A stretch of DNA of 64,000 bases. Origin: Salinibius halmophilus (GTDB taxonomy: Bacteria; Pseudomonadota; Gammaproteobacteria; Pseudomonadales; Natronospirillaceae). Made by a program: the position numbers and the translations under genes. The notes beneath the pieces are model-generated. The model was not told the DNA's origin. It was given only the letters and a program-made list of their open reading frames with translations, and did no database searches. The stretch spans positions 38,993 through 102,992 of the forward strand of contig NZ_QPEP01000013.1 of assembly GCF_003577475.1 (NCBI RefSeq). Direction: 5' to 3'. This document shows, in pieces, positions 26,191 to 35,143 of the stretch (position 1 is its first letter; each line of letters begins with the position of its first letter).

Positions 26191-27408
26191 ATGTCGGTAT
26201 TTAGTGAATTTACCATTGCAGATGGGTTAACAGTGAAAAATCGTATTGTTAAGGCAGCGATGGAGGAAAACCTGGCGGGTGAGCAATTTTTGCCAAGTGA
26301 CGGGCTTATCAACCTTTATCGCACTTGGGCGAAAGGGGGTACAGGCATGCTGATTACCGGTAATGTCATGGTGGATCATAGATCCATGACAGGCCCTGGT
26401 GGGGTAGCGCTTGAAGCGCATACTGATCTCACACGCTTTAAACAATGGGCTCAGGCTGGGCAGGAAAATGGCTGCAAAATGATGATGCAGATTAGTCACC
26501 CCGGTCGACAAATTTATGCGGCACTCGGCGGTAAGGTGGTAGCGCCATCCGCTGTGGCACTAGAAATGGGTGGTGCCTCAAAAATGTTCGCGATGCCAAC
26601 CCCCATGACTGAGGATGAAATTGAACAAGCCATTGAGCACTTTGCGATCACAGCGAGTAAAGCCAAGCAAGCTGGGTTTGATGCTGTGCAAGTGCATGGT
26701 GCGCATGGATATTTAGTTGCTCAATTTTTATCACCATTGAGCAATCAGCGTGATGATCAGTGGGGCGGTAGCTTGCAAAACCGCGCTCGGTTTTTGCTGG
26801 CCATCGTAGCGCGAATCAAAGACAAGTGCGGGCCAGATTTTCCTGTCGCGGTAAAGTTGAACTCGGCTGACTTTCAACGTGGTGGGTTTGACGTTGATGA
26901 TGCAAAGTTGGTGGCAAAGTGGCTGGAAAAAGCTGGTGTTTGTTTGATTGAACTCAGTGGCGGCAGCTACGAATCGCCGGCGATGCAGGGTGACACCGCT
27001 GATCAGCGCACACTCGCGCGCGAGGCTTACTTCCTGGAGTTTGCCAAAGAGATGCGCCAGTCGCTTACCGTGCCATTAATGACAACTGGTGGCATTCGCC
27101 GCCTACCGGTTGCGCAAAATGTGGTGGTGCAGGGTATTGAGTTAGTGGGTGTGGCGTCGGCGCTCGCTTATTGCCCTGATTTGCCAAACCAATGGCAGCA
27201 GCAAGCGGATTATGTGGCGCCAGTGCAAACGGCTAGCTTTAAGAGTAAGTCGCTACGCGGTATGGCTAATATGATGTTGGTGAGCCGCCAGCTGGGTCGT
27301 ATGGCGGCCGGTAAACCAGTTAAACAGGTGTCACCCGTTGTTACGTTAGCCTGGTCTCAGTGGCGCATGCAGAAGCTGGTGAAGCGCTATAAAAAGCAGC
27401 TAGGCTAG
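26191..27408 (+). CDS. NADH:flavin oxidoreductase, Old Yellow Enzyme family
   Basis: FMN-dependent TIM-barrel enzyme that reduces activated C=C bonds in enones, quinones or nitro compounds. Motifs include a VKNRIVKAAMEE start, QISHPGRQ, the catalytic AHGYLVAQFLSPLSNQRDDQWGG region with VHGAHGYL, and TTGGIRR near the phosphate site. The ATG at 26191 is used; an extension to 26125 would run through the MerR operator. Length is 405. Under its MerR-type promoter it probably detoxifies electrophiles. It ends with a four-base convergent overlap with the next gene. Confidence 0.9.
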   Translation: MSVFSEFTIADGLTVKNRIVKAAMEENLAGEQFLPSDGLINLYRTWAKGGTGMLITGNVMVDHRSMTGPGGVALEAHTDLTRFKQWAQAGQENGCKMMMQISHPGRQIYAALGGKVVAPSAVALEMGGASKMFAMPTPMTEDEIEQAIEHFAITASKAKQAGFDAVQVHGAHGYLVAQFLSPLSNQRDDQWGGSLQNRARFLLAIVARIKDKCGPDFPVAVKLNSADFQRGGFDVDDAKLVAKWLEKAGVCLIELSGGSYESPAMQGDTADQRTLAREAYFLEFAKEMRQSLTVPLMTTGGIRRLPVAQNVVVQGIELVGVASALAYCPDLPNQWQQQADYVAPVQTASFKSKSLRGMANMMLVSRQLGRMAAGKPVKQVSPVVTLAWSQWRMQKLVKRYKKQLG

Positions 27409-27731
27409 TTGCGCGCCGCGATAAATTCGTCCATTAGTTGCGACATTTCTTCTTCAACGGCTGCTTCAATGCTATCGAGCTCTTGTTCAAATACCGCTAG
27501 GTATTTGTCGGCTTGATCTGCATTGAGCAGCTTCTTGAGGGCGAAATATTCGCAGGGTGGCTCATCAGGTGACTGGCGAACTTTGAGTACGATACGGATG
27601 TGCTCGTCAAACTTGTCGTTTAAAAGCGGCTCGGCAAAGGCTTTGAATGCCTCTACTTCACCCGCAGCATCTGGGCCGAGCGCTGTTGGATCAATTCGCA
27701 TATAAAGTGTCAGTTTTTGCGCATCCAGCAT
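27405..27731 (-). CDS. hypothetical acidic protein
   Basis: A 108-residue acidic protein with no family I recognise. The ATG at 27731 has GGGGAG upstream, better than the start five codons earlier. It begins MLDAQKLTLYMRIDPTALGPDAAGEVEAFKAF and ends in a strongly acidic helix (EQELDSIEAAVEEEMSQLMDEFIAARN). There is no signal peptide, cysteine cluster or membrane helix. It is probably a cytoplasmic soluble protein. It is convergent with the flavin oxidoreductase gene. No function is claimed. Confidence 0.7.
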   Translation of the reverse strand: MLDAQKLTLYMRIDPTALGPDAAGEVEAFKAFAEPLLNDKFDEHIRIVLKVRQSPDEPPCEYFALKKLLNADQADKYLAVFEQELDSIEAAVEEEMSQLMDEFIAARN

Positions 27732-27768
27732 AACGCTCCCCCACAATAGGTTTATCTGTTAAGAATAG

Positions 27769-27800
27769 AAGCTGGCACCACAATGCATGCCAGCTTTTTT
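27769..27800 (+). terminator. candidate plus-strand terminator
   Basis: AAGCTGGCA (27769-27777) pairs with TGCCAGCTT (27788-27796), followed by a T run to 27800. On the plus strand the only upstream gene is the flavin oxidoreductase ending at 27408, so its transcript would run antisense through the small acidic gene before stopping here. Confidence 0.65.
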
Positions 27801-27847
27801 GTTACAAAAAGTAGGAGGCTCGCAACGGCCATTAGTTTAAAAGCAGA

Positions 27848-27972
27848 ATTGGTGCTCACGGTGCTTGCTATGAGACCGTCACCCGCAGGGAGCGCCTCTT
27901 TGTCTAGAGAGGGAGGCTACAGGGACGTACTTGCGCCGTGTCGAAAAGCTAGTTCCGTGTGCGCCAACACTT
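27848..27972 (-). repeat. dispersed CGCAAGTACGTCC repeat, copy B
   Basis: Minus-strand copy, sharing with copy C the left flank (TTGGCG, CACGGA), the core CGACACGGCGCAAGTACGTC and the right flank (GCGGGTGACGGTCTCATAGC, then CACCGT and CACCAA). The inner hairpin differs: CCTCT and AGAGG arms are inserted. It lies just downstream of putA. Confidence 0.8.
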
Positions 27973-27994
27973 TTCAGTTTGCATTGTTGCGAGT

Positions 27995-30900
27995 CTAGCT
28001 ATCCATTGCTAACAGCGATGCATTGCCCCCCACTGCTGCGGTATTAACGGTACGCACTCGTTCAGTGGCAAAGCGCAGTAGGTAGTTTGGCCCGCCAGCT
28101 TTGGGGCCGGTGCCAGACAATCCGCGCCCACCAAATGGTTGTACGCCAACCACTGCGCCAATCTGGTTGCGGTTGATGTAGCAGTTGCCCACTCTTACTC
28201 GTGCTTCAATGTAGGCCGCTGTGCGTTCGTTACGCGAGTGAATGCCGAGTGTTAGTCCATACCCTGTGGCATTAATATCGGCAATCAACTGATCCAGCTC
28301 GCTCGCTTTAAACCGGTAAATATGCAAAATCGGCCCAAACTGTTCAGCCCCTAACTCAGCAATGCTGTCTATCTCGATCAGGCTAGGAGCAATAAAGTGC
28401 CCAGCCTGGGTGGTGAGCTTGGCCTGCTTAATGATGGTTTGCTGGTCTAAATACGCTTGCAGGTTGTTGTGCGCATCCTGATCAATCACCGGACCACAGT
28501 CGGTTGCAAACAAGTTTGGGTCGCCCACTTGCCAGCGGTCTAGAGCTCCTTCGATGAGCTCAATAACACGATCGGCAATTTCTTCCTGTACGCACATAAC
28601 ACGCAAAGCAGAGCAGCGCTGGCCAGCACTGGCAAATGCTGATTGCATCGCGTCCTTCACTACTTGTTCTGGCAGCGCCGTTGAATCAACAATCATCGCA
28701 TTTTGGCCGCCTGTTTCGGCGATGAAGGTTGCCATGGCTCCGCCGCGCTCGCTTAGCTGGCGCGAGATCAGGTTAGCGGTTGGGTTAGAGCCGGTAAAGG
28801 CAACGCCGGTTACGCGCGCGTCGGTTAACAAGCTGCCACCCAGCTGCGCACCATCGCCAGGCAAAAAATGCAACGCACTAGCAGGGATGCCCGCCGCAAT
28901 CGCCATTTCCACGGCACGATAGGCGATTAAGCTTGTTTGCTCGGCCGGTTTCACTAATACGCAGTTTCCTGCCAGCAATGCGGCCACCATTTGTCCGGTG
29001 AATATTGCCAACGGGAAGTTCCAAGGGCTAATGCATACAAATACACCACGGCCTTGGTAATAATGCTCGTTGCTCTCGCCTGTTGGGCCAGGTAGCAACG
29101 TTGGCGTTGAGAAGTGTTTCTCGGCCTCGTTGGCATAATAGCGGCAGAAGTCCACGGCCTCGCGAATCTCATCAATGCTGTCTTGCAGGGTTTTACCGGC
29201 CTCGTGTACACACAACGCGATGAGTTCGGCAAAGTTGGCTTCCATTAAATCAGCCAAGCGGCGAATAGCATTTGCTTTATCAGCCACTGGTACCGTCTGC
29301 CAAGTCCACCAATATTGATCAGCAACCGTCAGGGCATGTTGGGCGTCATCTGGGGTGGCAAAAGCTACTTGTCCCACTTGCTTATTAAGGTTGTATGGTG
29401 CCAGAACGGCTTGTAACTCATGATCAAGCGGCTGGCCATCTATCAGCGGATAGGCCTGCCATACATGTGATTGCCATGCTGTGAGGTCTTGCATAAACGC
29501 AAGTCGCTGATCGGCAATCGACAGGTTGACCCCGCGCGAGTTCCGCCGATCGTGAAACAATGATCTCGCCGTTACAATATTCGGGTTACGGTATGTTTGG
29601 CGCTCGGCAACCCTCGCGATAGGCGAAGCGACGAGCTCACTAACCGGTGTATTGGCGTCTTCTAGGCGATGCACAAAGGATGAGTTGGCGCCATTTTCTA
29701 GCAATCTGCGCACTAGGTATGGCAGCAGGTCTTTATGTGCGCCTACCGGCGCGTAAATCCTCACATTGTGTTGATACTGGCTCATCACCTCGTCATACAA
29801 ACGATCTCCCATGCCGTGCAAGCGCTGGAATTCAAAACGATCAGTTTGATAATGCTCTGCCAAGGCGCGTATGGCACAGACGGTGTGCGCATTGTGACTA
29901 GCGAACTGAGGTAGTAGCTCGGTTGCGTTACCCAGCAAATACTGGGCGCAGACTAAATAACTCAAGTCGGTATTGTCTTTGCGGGTAAATACCGGATAGT
30001 CCTCTAACCCGAGCAGTTGCGCGTGCTTGATTTCGCTATCCCAGTAGGCGCCTTTCACTAATCGAACAGGAATGGCGTCGCCTTGTGCTTTAGCAAGGGC
30101 TTGTAAATAGCCTAGCGCCGCTAGGGCACGTTTAGAGTAGGCTTGCACCACCATGCCAAAGCCACCCCAGCCTTGGCATTGCTGGTAAACAGTACGAAAA
30201 AGTTCCAGCGACAGTTCGAGGCGGTCGGCTTCTTCGGCGTCGATGGTAATGCTGATGCCGTGTTCGCGCGCAGCACTGACTAATGCTAATACTCGCTCAG
30301 CCAACTCTGGTAGCATTTGCTCGCTTTGCGAGACTTCGTAACGGGGGTGTAAGGCTGATAGTTTTATCGACACTGAAGGCGGTGCGAGGCCAGGTGCCCA
30401 AGCATCAAGTTTTGCTGCCAAGGTAGTGATCGCGGTCAGGTACTGCTGAAAGTAAAACTCGGCATCTTTGTCTGTTAGGGCTGCTTCACCGAGCATGTCA
30501 AAGGAGTAAGTGTAACCGCGTTCTCGATACGATTTGCCGTTTTTGATCGCTTCATCAATAGACCGCCCCAGCACAAACTGTTTGCCCATGATCTTCATCG
30601 CTTGTGCCAACGCCGCGCGAATGACTGGTTCACCGGTTTTATTAATTAGCTTGCTAAGTAAGCGCCCGGCAGATTGCTCTTTGCTAGCCAATCCAGTCAC
30701 TTTACCGGTCAGCAATAGCCCCCAAGTCGACGCATTGACGAGCAGCGAATCAGACTGACCTAAGTGTGCATCCCAGTGGGCTTCCGATAGTTTGTCGCGA
30801 ATGAGGGCATCGGCGGTATGGGCATCAGGCACGCGCATCAGGGCTTCGGCAAGGCACATTAAAATCACGCCTTCTTCCGTACCTAAACTGTATTGCTGCA

Positions 30901-31138
30901 GCAGCTTATCTACCGCATGCGCACCATCGTGGCGCTGGCGAATACTGGTCACCAACTGGGTTGCACTGTCGGCAATGGTCGCTTCTAGGTTGCTTGGATA
31001 GCGACTGGAAAGAAGGTCGGCGACCACTAGTTCCTCATCAGCCATATAGTGTTGGCTGAGCATAGATAGCCATTGCTCAGGTGTCAGGTGTGCGTATTGA
31101 CCAGAAAATAACTGTTCGCTAGAAAACGTTAGCGCCAT
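27995..31138 (-). CDS. putA: PutA, proline dehydrogenase / P5C dehydrogenase
   Basis: Bifunctional enzyme oxidising proline to glutamate at the inner membrane. The FAD-binding proline dehydrogenase barrel (about 120-450) contains RLVKGAYWDSEIK and the C-terminal RLHGMGDRLYDE. The aldehyde dehydrogenase (about 540-1010) has FVCISPWNFPLAIF, the glutamate in AETGGQNAMIVD and the catalytic cysteine in GQRCSALRVM. The 1047-residue length and the N-terminus (MALTFSSEQLFSGQYAHL) show that there is no ribbon-helix-helix DNA-binding domain, so it is not the trifunctional self-repressor of E. coli. Its regulator is not visible here. Confidence 0.96.
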   Translation of the reverse strand: MALTFSSEQLFSGQYAHLTPEQWLSMLSQHYMADEELVVADLLSSRYPSNLEATIADSATQLVTSIRQRHDGAHAVDKLLQQYSLGTEEGVILMCLAEALMRVPDAHTADALIRDKLSEAHWDAHLGQSDSLLVNASTWGLLLTGKVTGLASKEQSAGRLLSKLINKTGEPVIRAALAQAMKIMGKQFVLGRSIDEAIKNGKSYRERGYTYSFDMLGEAALTDKDAEFYFQQYLTAITTLAAKLDAWAPGLAPPSVSIKLSALHPRYEVSQSEQMLPELAERVLALVSAAREHGISITIDAEEADRLELSLELFRTVYQQCQGWGGFGMVVQAYSKRALAALGYLQALAKAQGDAIPVRLVKGAYWDSEIKHAQLLGLEDYPVFTRKDNTDLSYLVCAQYLLGNATELLPQFASHNAHTVCAIRALAEHYQTDRFEFQRLHGMGDRLYDEVMSQYQHNVRIYAPVGAHKDLLPYLVRRLLENGANSSFVHRLEDANTPVSELVASPIARVAERQTYRNPNIVTARSLFHDRRNSRGVNLSIADQRLAFMQDLTAWQSHVWQAYPLIDGQPLDHELQAVLAPYNLNKQVGQVAFATPDDAQHALTVADQYWWTWQTVPVADKANAIRRLADLMEANFAELIALCVHEAGKTLQDSIDEIREAVDFCRYYANEAEKHFSTPTLLPGPTGESNEHYYQGRGVFVCISPWNFPLAIFTGQMVAALLAGNCVLVKPAEQTSLIAYRAVEMAIAAGIPASALHFLPGDGAQLGGSLLTDARVTGVAFTGSNPTANLISRQLSERGGAMATFIAETGGQNAMIVDSTALPEQVVKDAMQSAFASAGQRCSALRVMCVQEEIADRVIELIEGALDRWQVGDPNLFATDCGPVIDQDAHNNLQAYLDQQTIIKQAKLTTQAGHFIAPSLIEIDSIAELGAEQFGPILHIYRFKASELDQLIADINATGYGLTLGIHSRNERTAAYIEARVRVGNCYINRNQIGAVVGVQPFGGRGLSGTGPKAGGPNYLLRFATERVRTVNTAAVGGNASLLAMDS

Positions 31139-31262
31139 AGCAAGCTCTCTTTTTATTGTGCTAAGTCATTGCATTGAAGCTAGCATAGCTGATAAGTGAA
31201 CAGGTACGGCTAGCGTACCTGTTCATCAACGTTTACGAGTAACGTTTACTTCACACCTGTAG

Positions 31263-31697
31263 TTATTGCTTCTCGATTAACGACTGGTTGATGTCGACGC
31301 TGATCGAACTAACCGCAGCGTTGGCCGCTAACGCTTCGATGCGTTCATTGATTACCGTGCCATTGGCAAAACTTAATACAGCAGTTGTTGCGAGCTCATG
31401 CACTAGGGTAGCACCTACCTGATCTGCTAAATCAGCAGCTGAAGCGCCATCGGTGAGTTTTACAATCACTAACCCAGTTAAGCGCCCCGGCTGAGCTAAA
31501 GGGCTAGTGAGCGCGACATCCGCTCGTGCCACTTCATCGCCAACCGAAATGGGTAATGCGCCAACCGGTGTAAAGGTTTCAAATAGTAGTTGTGTTGTGG
31601 GTTTAACCACTTCATAGGTGGCACCGTTTAATTCAACGGTTGTCGCCATTGTTAGGCTCGATAAGCTGATCGCAGCCAGGGTGATTAATGGTCTCAT
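31263..31697 (-). CDS. ASP-type external chaperone (ORF2-like)
   Basis: Small secreted protein (144 residues) with signal peptide MRPLITLAAISLSSLTMA. It lies immediately downstream of an ASP-like kexin-type protease with a four-base overlap, which is the arrangement of the Aeromonas sobria serine protease and its ORF2 chaperone of about 150 residues. The N-terminal VELNGATYEVVKPTTQLLFE and C-terminal LFANGTVI-like region (VLSFANGTVINERIEALAANAAVSSISVD, as successive segments) resemble an I9-type propeptide/chaperone fold. The family chaperone helps the protease fold in the periplasm and is later released. The assignment rests mainly on position and size. Confidence 0.75.
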   Translation of the reverse strand: MRPLITLAAISLSSLTMATTVELNGATYEVVKPTTQLLFETFTPVGALPISVGDEVARADVALTSPLAQPGRLTGLVIVKLTDGASAADLADQVGATLVHELATTAVLSFANGTVINERIEALAANAAVSSISVDINQSLIEKQ

Positions 31698-33505
31698 AGT
31701 GCCGCTCCTTGTTGCTGGTGGCCAAATAAACGCATTTTTACGTTGCGCAACGCACCGTCGACACTGTTGTTGGCAACGGGCGTTAGGGTGCGCTCACCTG
31801 TGCTTAGATCAAGCATTTGCAGCTCAACGGTGTCAGCGCTGGTATCGCGCACGACTAGCTGCCATTCACCTTGTAGGTTTTCGCCGTAGAAGTTATGGAT
31901 AATTAAGCGTTTAGCCGTAAATTCACCATCACCGCCAACCATGCCAGAGCGCGGAGACAGCAATACGCTGCGCGTGCCCGCAGGCGAAATTAGCTCAATG
32001 GCAAGATCGAGTGGGCGCTCATGCACAATATCCATTTCCAGCTGTACGGCTTCAACGATCAGGTCTTGGTTGAACGGCAAACGCAAGGTTGAACCAGATA
32101 GGGTGGCATCAGGCACAGGCAGCTCATCAATTAGTGGAATCCACGCCGTTTCTAACAATGGCGGTAAGAAGGTGTTTGCGGTAAGGGCTAGTTCCACCGC
32201 TTTGCCTGCATTGACTTGCCCAAAGCCATAATAACTATGGAAAGGCATGCCGGCACCATTGGTTTGCCAACCAGGCAAGGCATCATAGGAAACAACGCTG
32301 CCATCTGCTTGGCGGAAGGTTAACGGTACACCCGGCTGCTCTAGGTCGATCGGTGTCGCGGTGACGGCCATAATGTGGCGGACATCGCGTGCCGATAGCG
32401 CATGGTTAGCCGACATAACCAATGCCGCGACACCAGAAGCATTCGGCGCTGCTGAAGAGGTGCCATTCATCGTGTTGCGGTAATCACAATTGACGTTTTC
32501 AGGATGGCTGCCATCTTCGAATGTGGTTGCACGGCTGTTATCCAGTCGGGCCGCCCCGCGGTCGCAGCCATATGGGTCGGTGGTTACATGGGCAGGGAAC
32601 TCTGTGCCATACTCGCCACCAGGCGCGGCAAAAATCACCGCCGAGCCGGTAGAGGAGTAAGACGAGCGCTTGCCCGAAGCATTAGTGGCCGACACCACAG
32701 TGTTGTAAAAACTAGCGTTGTTATAGTCTTCTGCGGCGGGTTTTACCGGCAAGTTATGGTTGCGTGTTTCGGCAAACTCATCGTACTGGCCTAGATAATA
32801 AAAACCGTTTTCCGGCTCGCGCGTGTAGCGGTAGCCATTGCCAGCCGATTTGATGTGCAGAGCACCAAAGCCGCCGCGGCCGTTGAAATAGCCCACTTTG
32901 CGAACTTCATCGAATAAATCTTGTTCAGCGACTGGTACTTCCAACCAACCTAGGGTGATACCAAAGCTTTGGTTATAGACCCCAGCCTGAGCATTGCGGC
33001 CTTGCGCCAAGATTGATTCAAACAAGGCTTGTCCCTGTGAGTAGGTGTCTCGGTCAAAGTCGGTGGCGAGAAAGTTTGAGCCATACAGGTTTACTCGCGG
33101 TGCAACACCTCGCACGCCAACGCCATTCCAGCCGGTAGCGCCAATAATGCCGGCGACCGACGTGCCATGCGAGTCATTATAATGCGTTGGGCTTGGGTCA
33201 TTGCTGCCAGTAGCGTAGTTGAACGAGCCTGGAACCACTCGAGCAACTAAGTCTTCATGGCCAGCATCTAGGCCATCATCTACTACGTGTACAGTGATGC
33301 CAACGCCATGGATACCGCGTGCATGGGCTGGCTCAACGTTTACATCATAACCGGCAACCCCTGGATTTTCAGCGAAAGCGGTTTGGCCAGTATTTTTTAA
33401 GTGCCATTGATACTGGTAGAGTGGGTCACTAGGTGGTAAATCCCATGCAAACCCTGCGGCTGTTACCGAACTAACGGCCACCGCGAGAATACCCTTTTTA
33501 ATCAT
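31694..33505 (-). CDS. Secreted kexin-like S8 serine protease with P domain
   Basis: Subtilisin-family protease exported by an N-terminal signal (MIKKGILAVAVSSVTAAGFA). From the ATG at 33505, which follows AAGGGA, it has 603 residues. The catalytic triad lies in VVDDGLDAGHEDL (Asp about 76), DSHGTSVAGI (His 113) and NGTSSAAPNASG (Ser 350). A proprotein-convertase P domain follows at about 470-600 (LRLPFNQDLIVEAVQLEMDIVHE). Size and architecture match the Aeromonas sobria protease ASP, and there is no I9 propeptide, consistent with use of an external chaperone. A start nine codons earlier is less likely. Confidence 0.9.
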   Translation of the reverse strand: MIKKGILAVAVSSVTAAGFAWDLPPSDPLYQYQWHLKNTGQTAFAENPGVAGYDVNVEPAHARGIHGVGITVHVVDDGLDAGHEDLVARVVPGSFNYATGSNDPSPTHYNDSHGTSVAGIIGATGWNGVGVRGVAPRVNLYGSNFLATDFDRDTYSQGQALFESILAQGRNAQAGVYNQSFGITLGWLEVPVAEQDLFDEVRKVGYFNGRGGFGALHIKSAGNGYRYTREPENGFYYLGQYDEFAETRNHNLPVKPAAEDYNNASFYNTVVSATNASGKRSSYSSTGSAVIFAAPGGEYGTEFPAHVTTDPYGCDRGAARLDNSRATTFEDGSHPENVNCDYRNTMNGTSSAAPNASGVAALVMSANHALSARDVRHIMAVTATPIDLEQPGVPLTFRQADGSVVSYDALPGWQTNGAGMPFHSYYGFGQVNAGKAVELALTANTFLPPLLETAWIPLIDELPVPDATLSGSTLRLPFNQDLIVEAVQLEMDIVHERPLDLAIELISPAGTRSVLLSPRSGMVGGDGEFTAKRLIIHNFYGENLQGEWQLVVRDTSADTVELQMLDLSTGERTLTPVANNSVDGALRNVKMRLFGHQQQGAAL

Positions 33506-33628
33506 TTCTGATCCCTTATTGTTATTTGTCACCCGTCACTCACAATCACGAAAAATAGCATCGTTTTAATTGCGAGATATGGGAAACGATTGCTTTGGTG
33601 TGATGGCAGCTCAATGCCATTAACTTAA

Positions 33629-33743
33629 GAGTATTGGCGTCCACGGAGCTCGCCAATCGACACGGCGCAAGTACGTCCTTGTAGCGTCGGCACCCGCTCC
33701 CTGCGGGTGACGGTCTCATAGCGAGCACCGTAAACACCAAGCT
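33629..33743 (+). repeat. dispersed CGCAAGTACGTCC repeat, copy C
   Basis: Contains an ATTGGCG/CGCCAAT stem (33633-33657), the core GACACGGCGCAAGTACGTCC, then TTGTAG, a hairpin CACCCGC-TCCCT-GCGGGTG (33691-33709) and GACGGTCTCATAGCGAGC. It is close to copy B over about 115 bases. Confidence 0.8.
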
Positions 33744-34010
33744 TGTTGTATAATTTAATGGCATTTGAAAACTGCGTTTAAAAGCTTAAGGGAAGATGAA
33801 AGAAAACGTTACACTAGCGGGTATTTATAGTGGCGTTCGATATTTTGGCTTATTGTAACAGTGATCGATATATTGGAAGTTTCATGAACTATTGTATAAG
33901 TTGTTGATATCGTTTTGGAAAAATAAGGTAAAAGTACGAATTTAATCTTTATGTTCGCTACATGGAGAAACGATCACAATTTCGGTAAGAACATATTTGC
34001 CTGAATTAAA

Positions 34011-34030
34011 TATGTGACGAGCGTCACGCT
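34011..34030. promoter_or_regulatory. CRP-like dyad
   Basis: TGTGA (34013-34017), six bases, TCACG (34024-34028) is one base from the CRP consensus TGTGA-N6-TCACA. It is about 510 bases upstream of the protease start and just downstream of cydB, so its target is unclear. Confidence 0.35.
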
Positions 34031-34123
34031 GGGTGCTGAATGGCGTAAACCATTGTTTTCACACTGGGCGTCCTTGCCCAATGATTAAACTAAATTATTC
34101 GCAATGAAACGCACGAAGTAACA

Positions 34124-35143
34124 CTAGTTTTGTTTTTTCAAGTCGTAATTGAGCGGCTGAGTTTTACCACCAAATACTCGATACATAAAAATGGTGTAGG
34201 CCACAATGACGGGTAGTACGAATAAGGCACCAATGAACATGACCTGCAATGCTTGCGTTGGCGCAGCGGCTTGCCAGATGTCCATTTCACCCGGTATTAA
34301 CCAAGGGAAGTAGCTATAAGCGAGCCCTTGGGCGGCAATAAAGAAAATGCCGGCCGCAGCGAAAAATGGTAAGCGATAGCCAAAGTCATTTTGATACGGA
34401 AATTTGGCTAGATAGCGGTCTACGAGTACAAACAGCATCAAGCTAATCACAGGCAGCGGTAATAAAATAAACAGCGATGGCATGCTAAACCATTTTTGTG
34501 CGATCTCAGGGCTAAAAAACACGTTCGCTAGCGACACCAAAATCACACCTACGCCGGTTATCCAGCCAGTTCGGCGGGCCCAGCGCGCTGAGCGAAGCTG
34601 TAGCTCACCATCAGTTTTCATTACTAGCCAACAGGCACCTATAAAGGTGTAGGCGCTAACCACACCCAGTGCGCCCAGCACAGCAAAGCCGTAGCCTACA
34701 AGTGATTGTTCAAAGCCTGCGACATACATCCCTATCATATAGCCTTGAGCGGCGGCGGCCACAATAGAGCCTACTTTGAACGTTCGGTCCCACGCCAATT
34801 GATGATTGGTTTTGGCTTTGGCGCGAAAGTCATAGGCAACGCCGCGTGCAATGAGGCCAACAATCATCACGGTCACTGGAATGTAGAGTTCAGTGAGAAT
34901 AATGCCGTGCGCAAATGGGAAAGCGACCAAAAGCAAGCCGGCTGCGAGCACGAGCCAGGTTTCATTGGCATCCCAAAATGGGCCGATCGATGCGATCATG
35001 GTGTCACGCTGTGCTTTGTTGCCATCTGGCATTAAGATGCCAACGCCCAAGTCGTAGCCATCTAGAATGGCATAGACCAAAAACGAGAGGCCCATTAGCG
35101 CCATAAATACCATAGGCAACCATTGTTCAGCTTGCTCAAACAT
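34124..35143 (-). CDS. cydB: Cytochrome bd-type quinol oxidase subunit II
   Basis: Multi-helix partner of CydA in a quinol oxidase of the inner membrane. The opening helix includes FLVYAILDGYDLGVGILMP, the family hallmark, and GPFWDANETWLVLAAGLLLVAFPFAHG follows. About eight to nine hydrophobic helices run to the end; the length is 339. It overlaps cydA by eight bases. With the short CydA it is probably of the cyanide-insensitive (CIO) type. No small CydX-like gene is seen downstream. Confidence 0.95.
   Translation of the reverse strand: MFEQAEQWLPMVFMALMGLSFLVYAILDGYDLGVGILMPDGNKAQRDTMIASIGPFWDANETWLVLAAGLLLVAFPFAHGIILTELYIPVTVMIVGLIARGVAYDFRAKAKTNHQLAWDRTFKVGSIVAAAAQGYMIGMYVAGFEQSLVGYGFAVLGALGVVSAYTFIGACWLVMKTDGELQLRSARWARRTGWITGVGVILVSLANVFFSPEIAQKWFSMPSLFILLPLPVISLMLFVLVDRYLAKFPYQNDFGYRLPFFAAAGIFFIAAQGLAYSYFPWLIPGEMDIWQAAAPTQALQVMFIGALFVLPVIVAYTIFMYRVFGGKTQPLNYDLKKQN

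Larger units (their letters stand above)
33506..34123. other. 618-base non-coding gap between the protease and cydB
   Basis: No convincing gene. It contains repeat copy C (33629-33743), an AT-rich stretch (33750-34010), a CRP-like dyad (34011-34030) and a small TGGGC/GCCCA hairpin near 34066-34082 downstream of cydB. A short minus-strand ORF at 33546-33764 lies in the repeat and is not believed. Confidence 0.75.

Noticed and set aside
27783..27998. Short plus-strand ORF (71 codons) containing MRPSPAGS and RDVLAPCR
   Set aside because: It lies within dispersed repeat copy B; a similar ORF occurs in copy C at 33546-33764. The shared translation reflects the shared non-coding repeat, and there is no ribosome site.
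33546..33764. Short minus-strand ORF (72 codons) similar to the one at 27783
   Set aside because: Same repeat as above; not a gene family.
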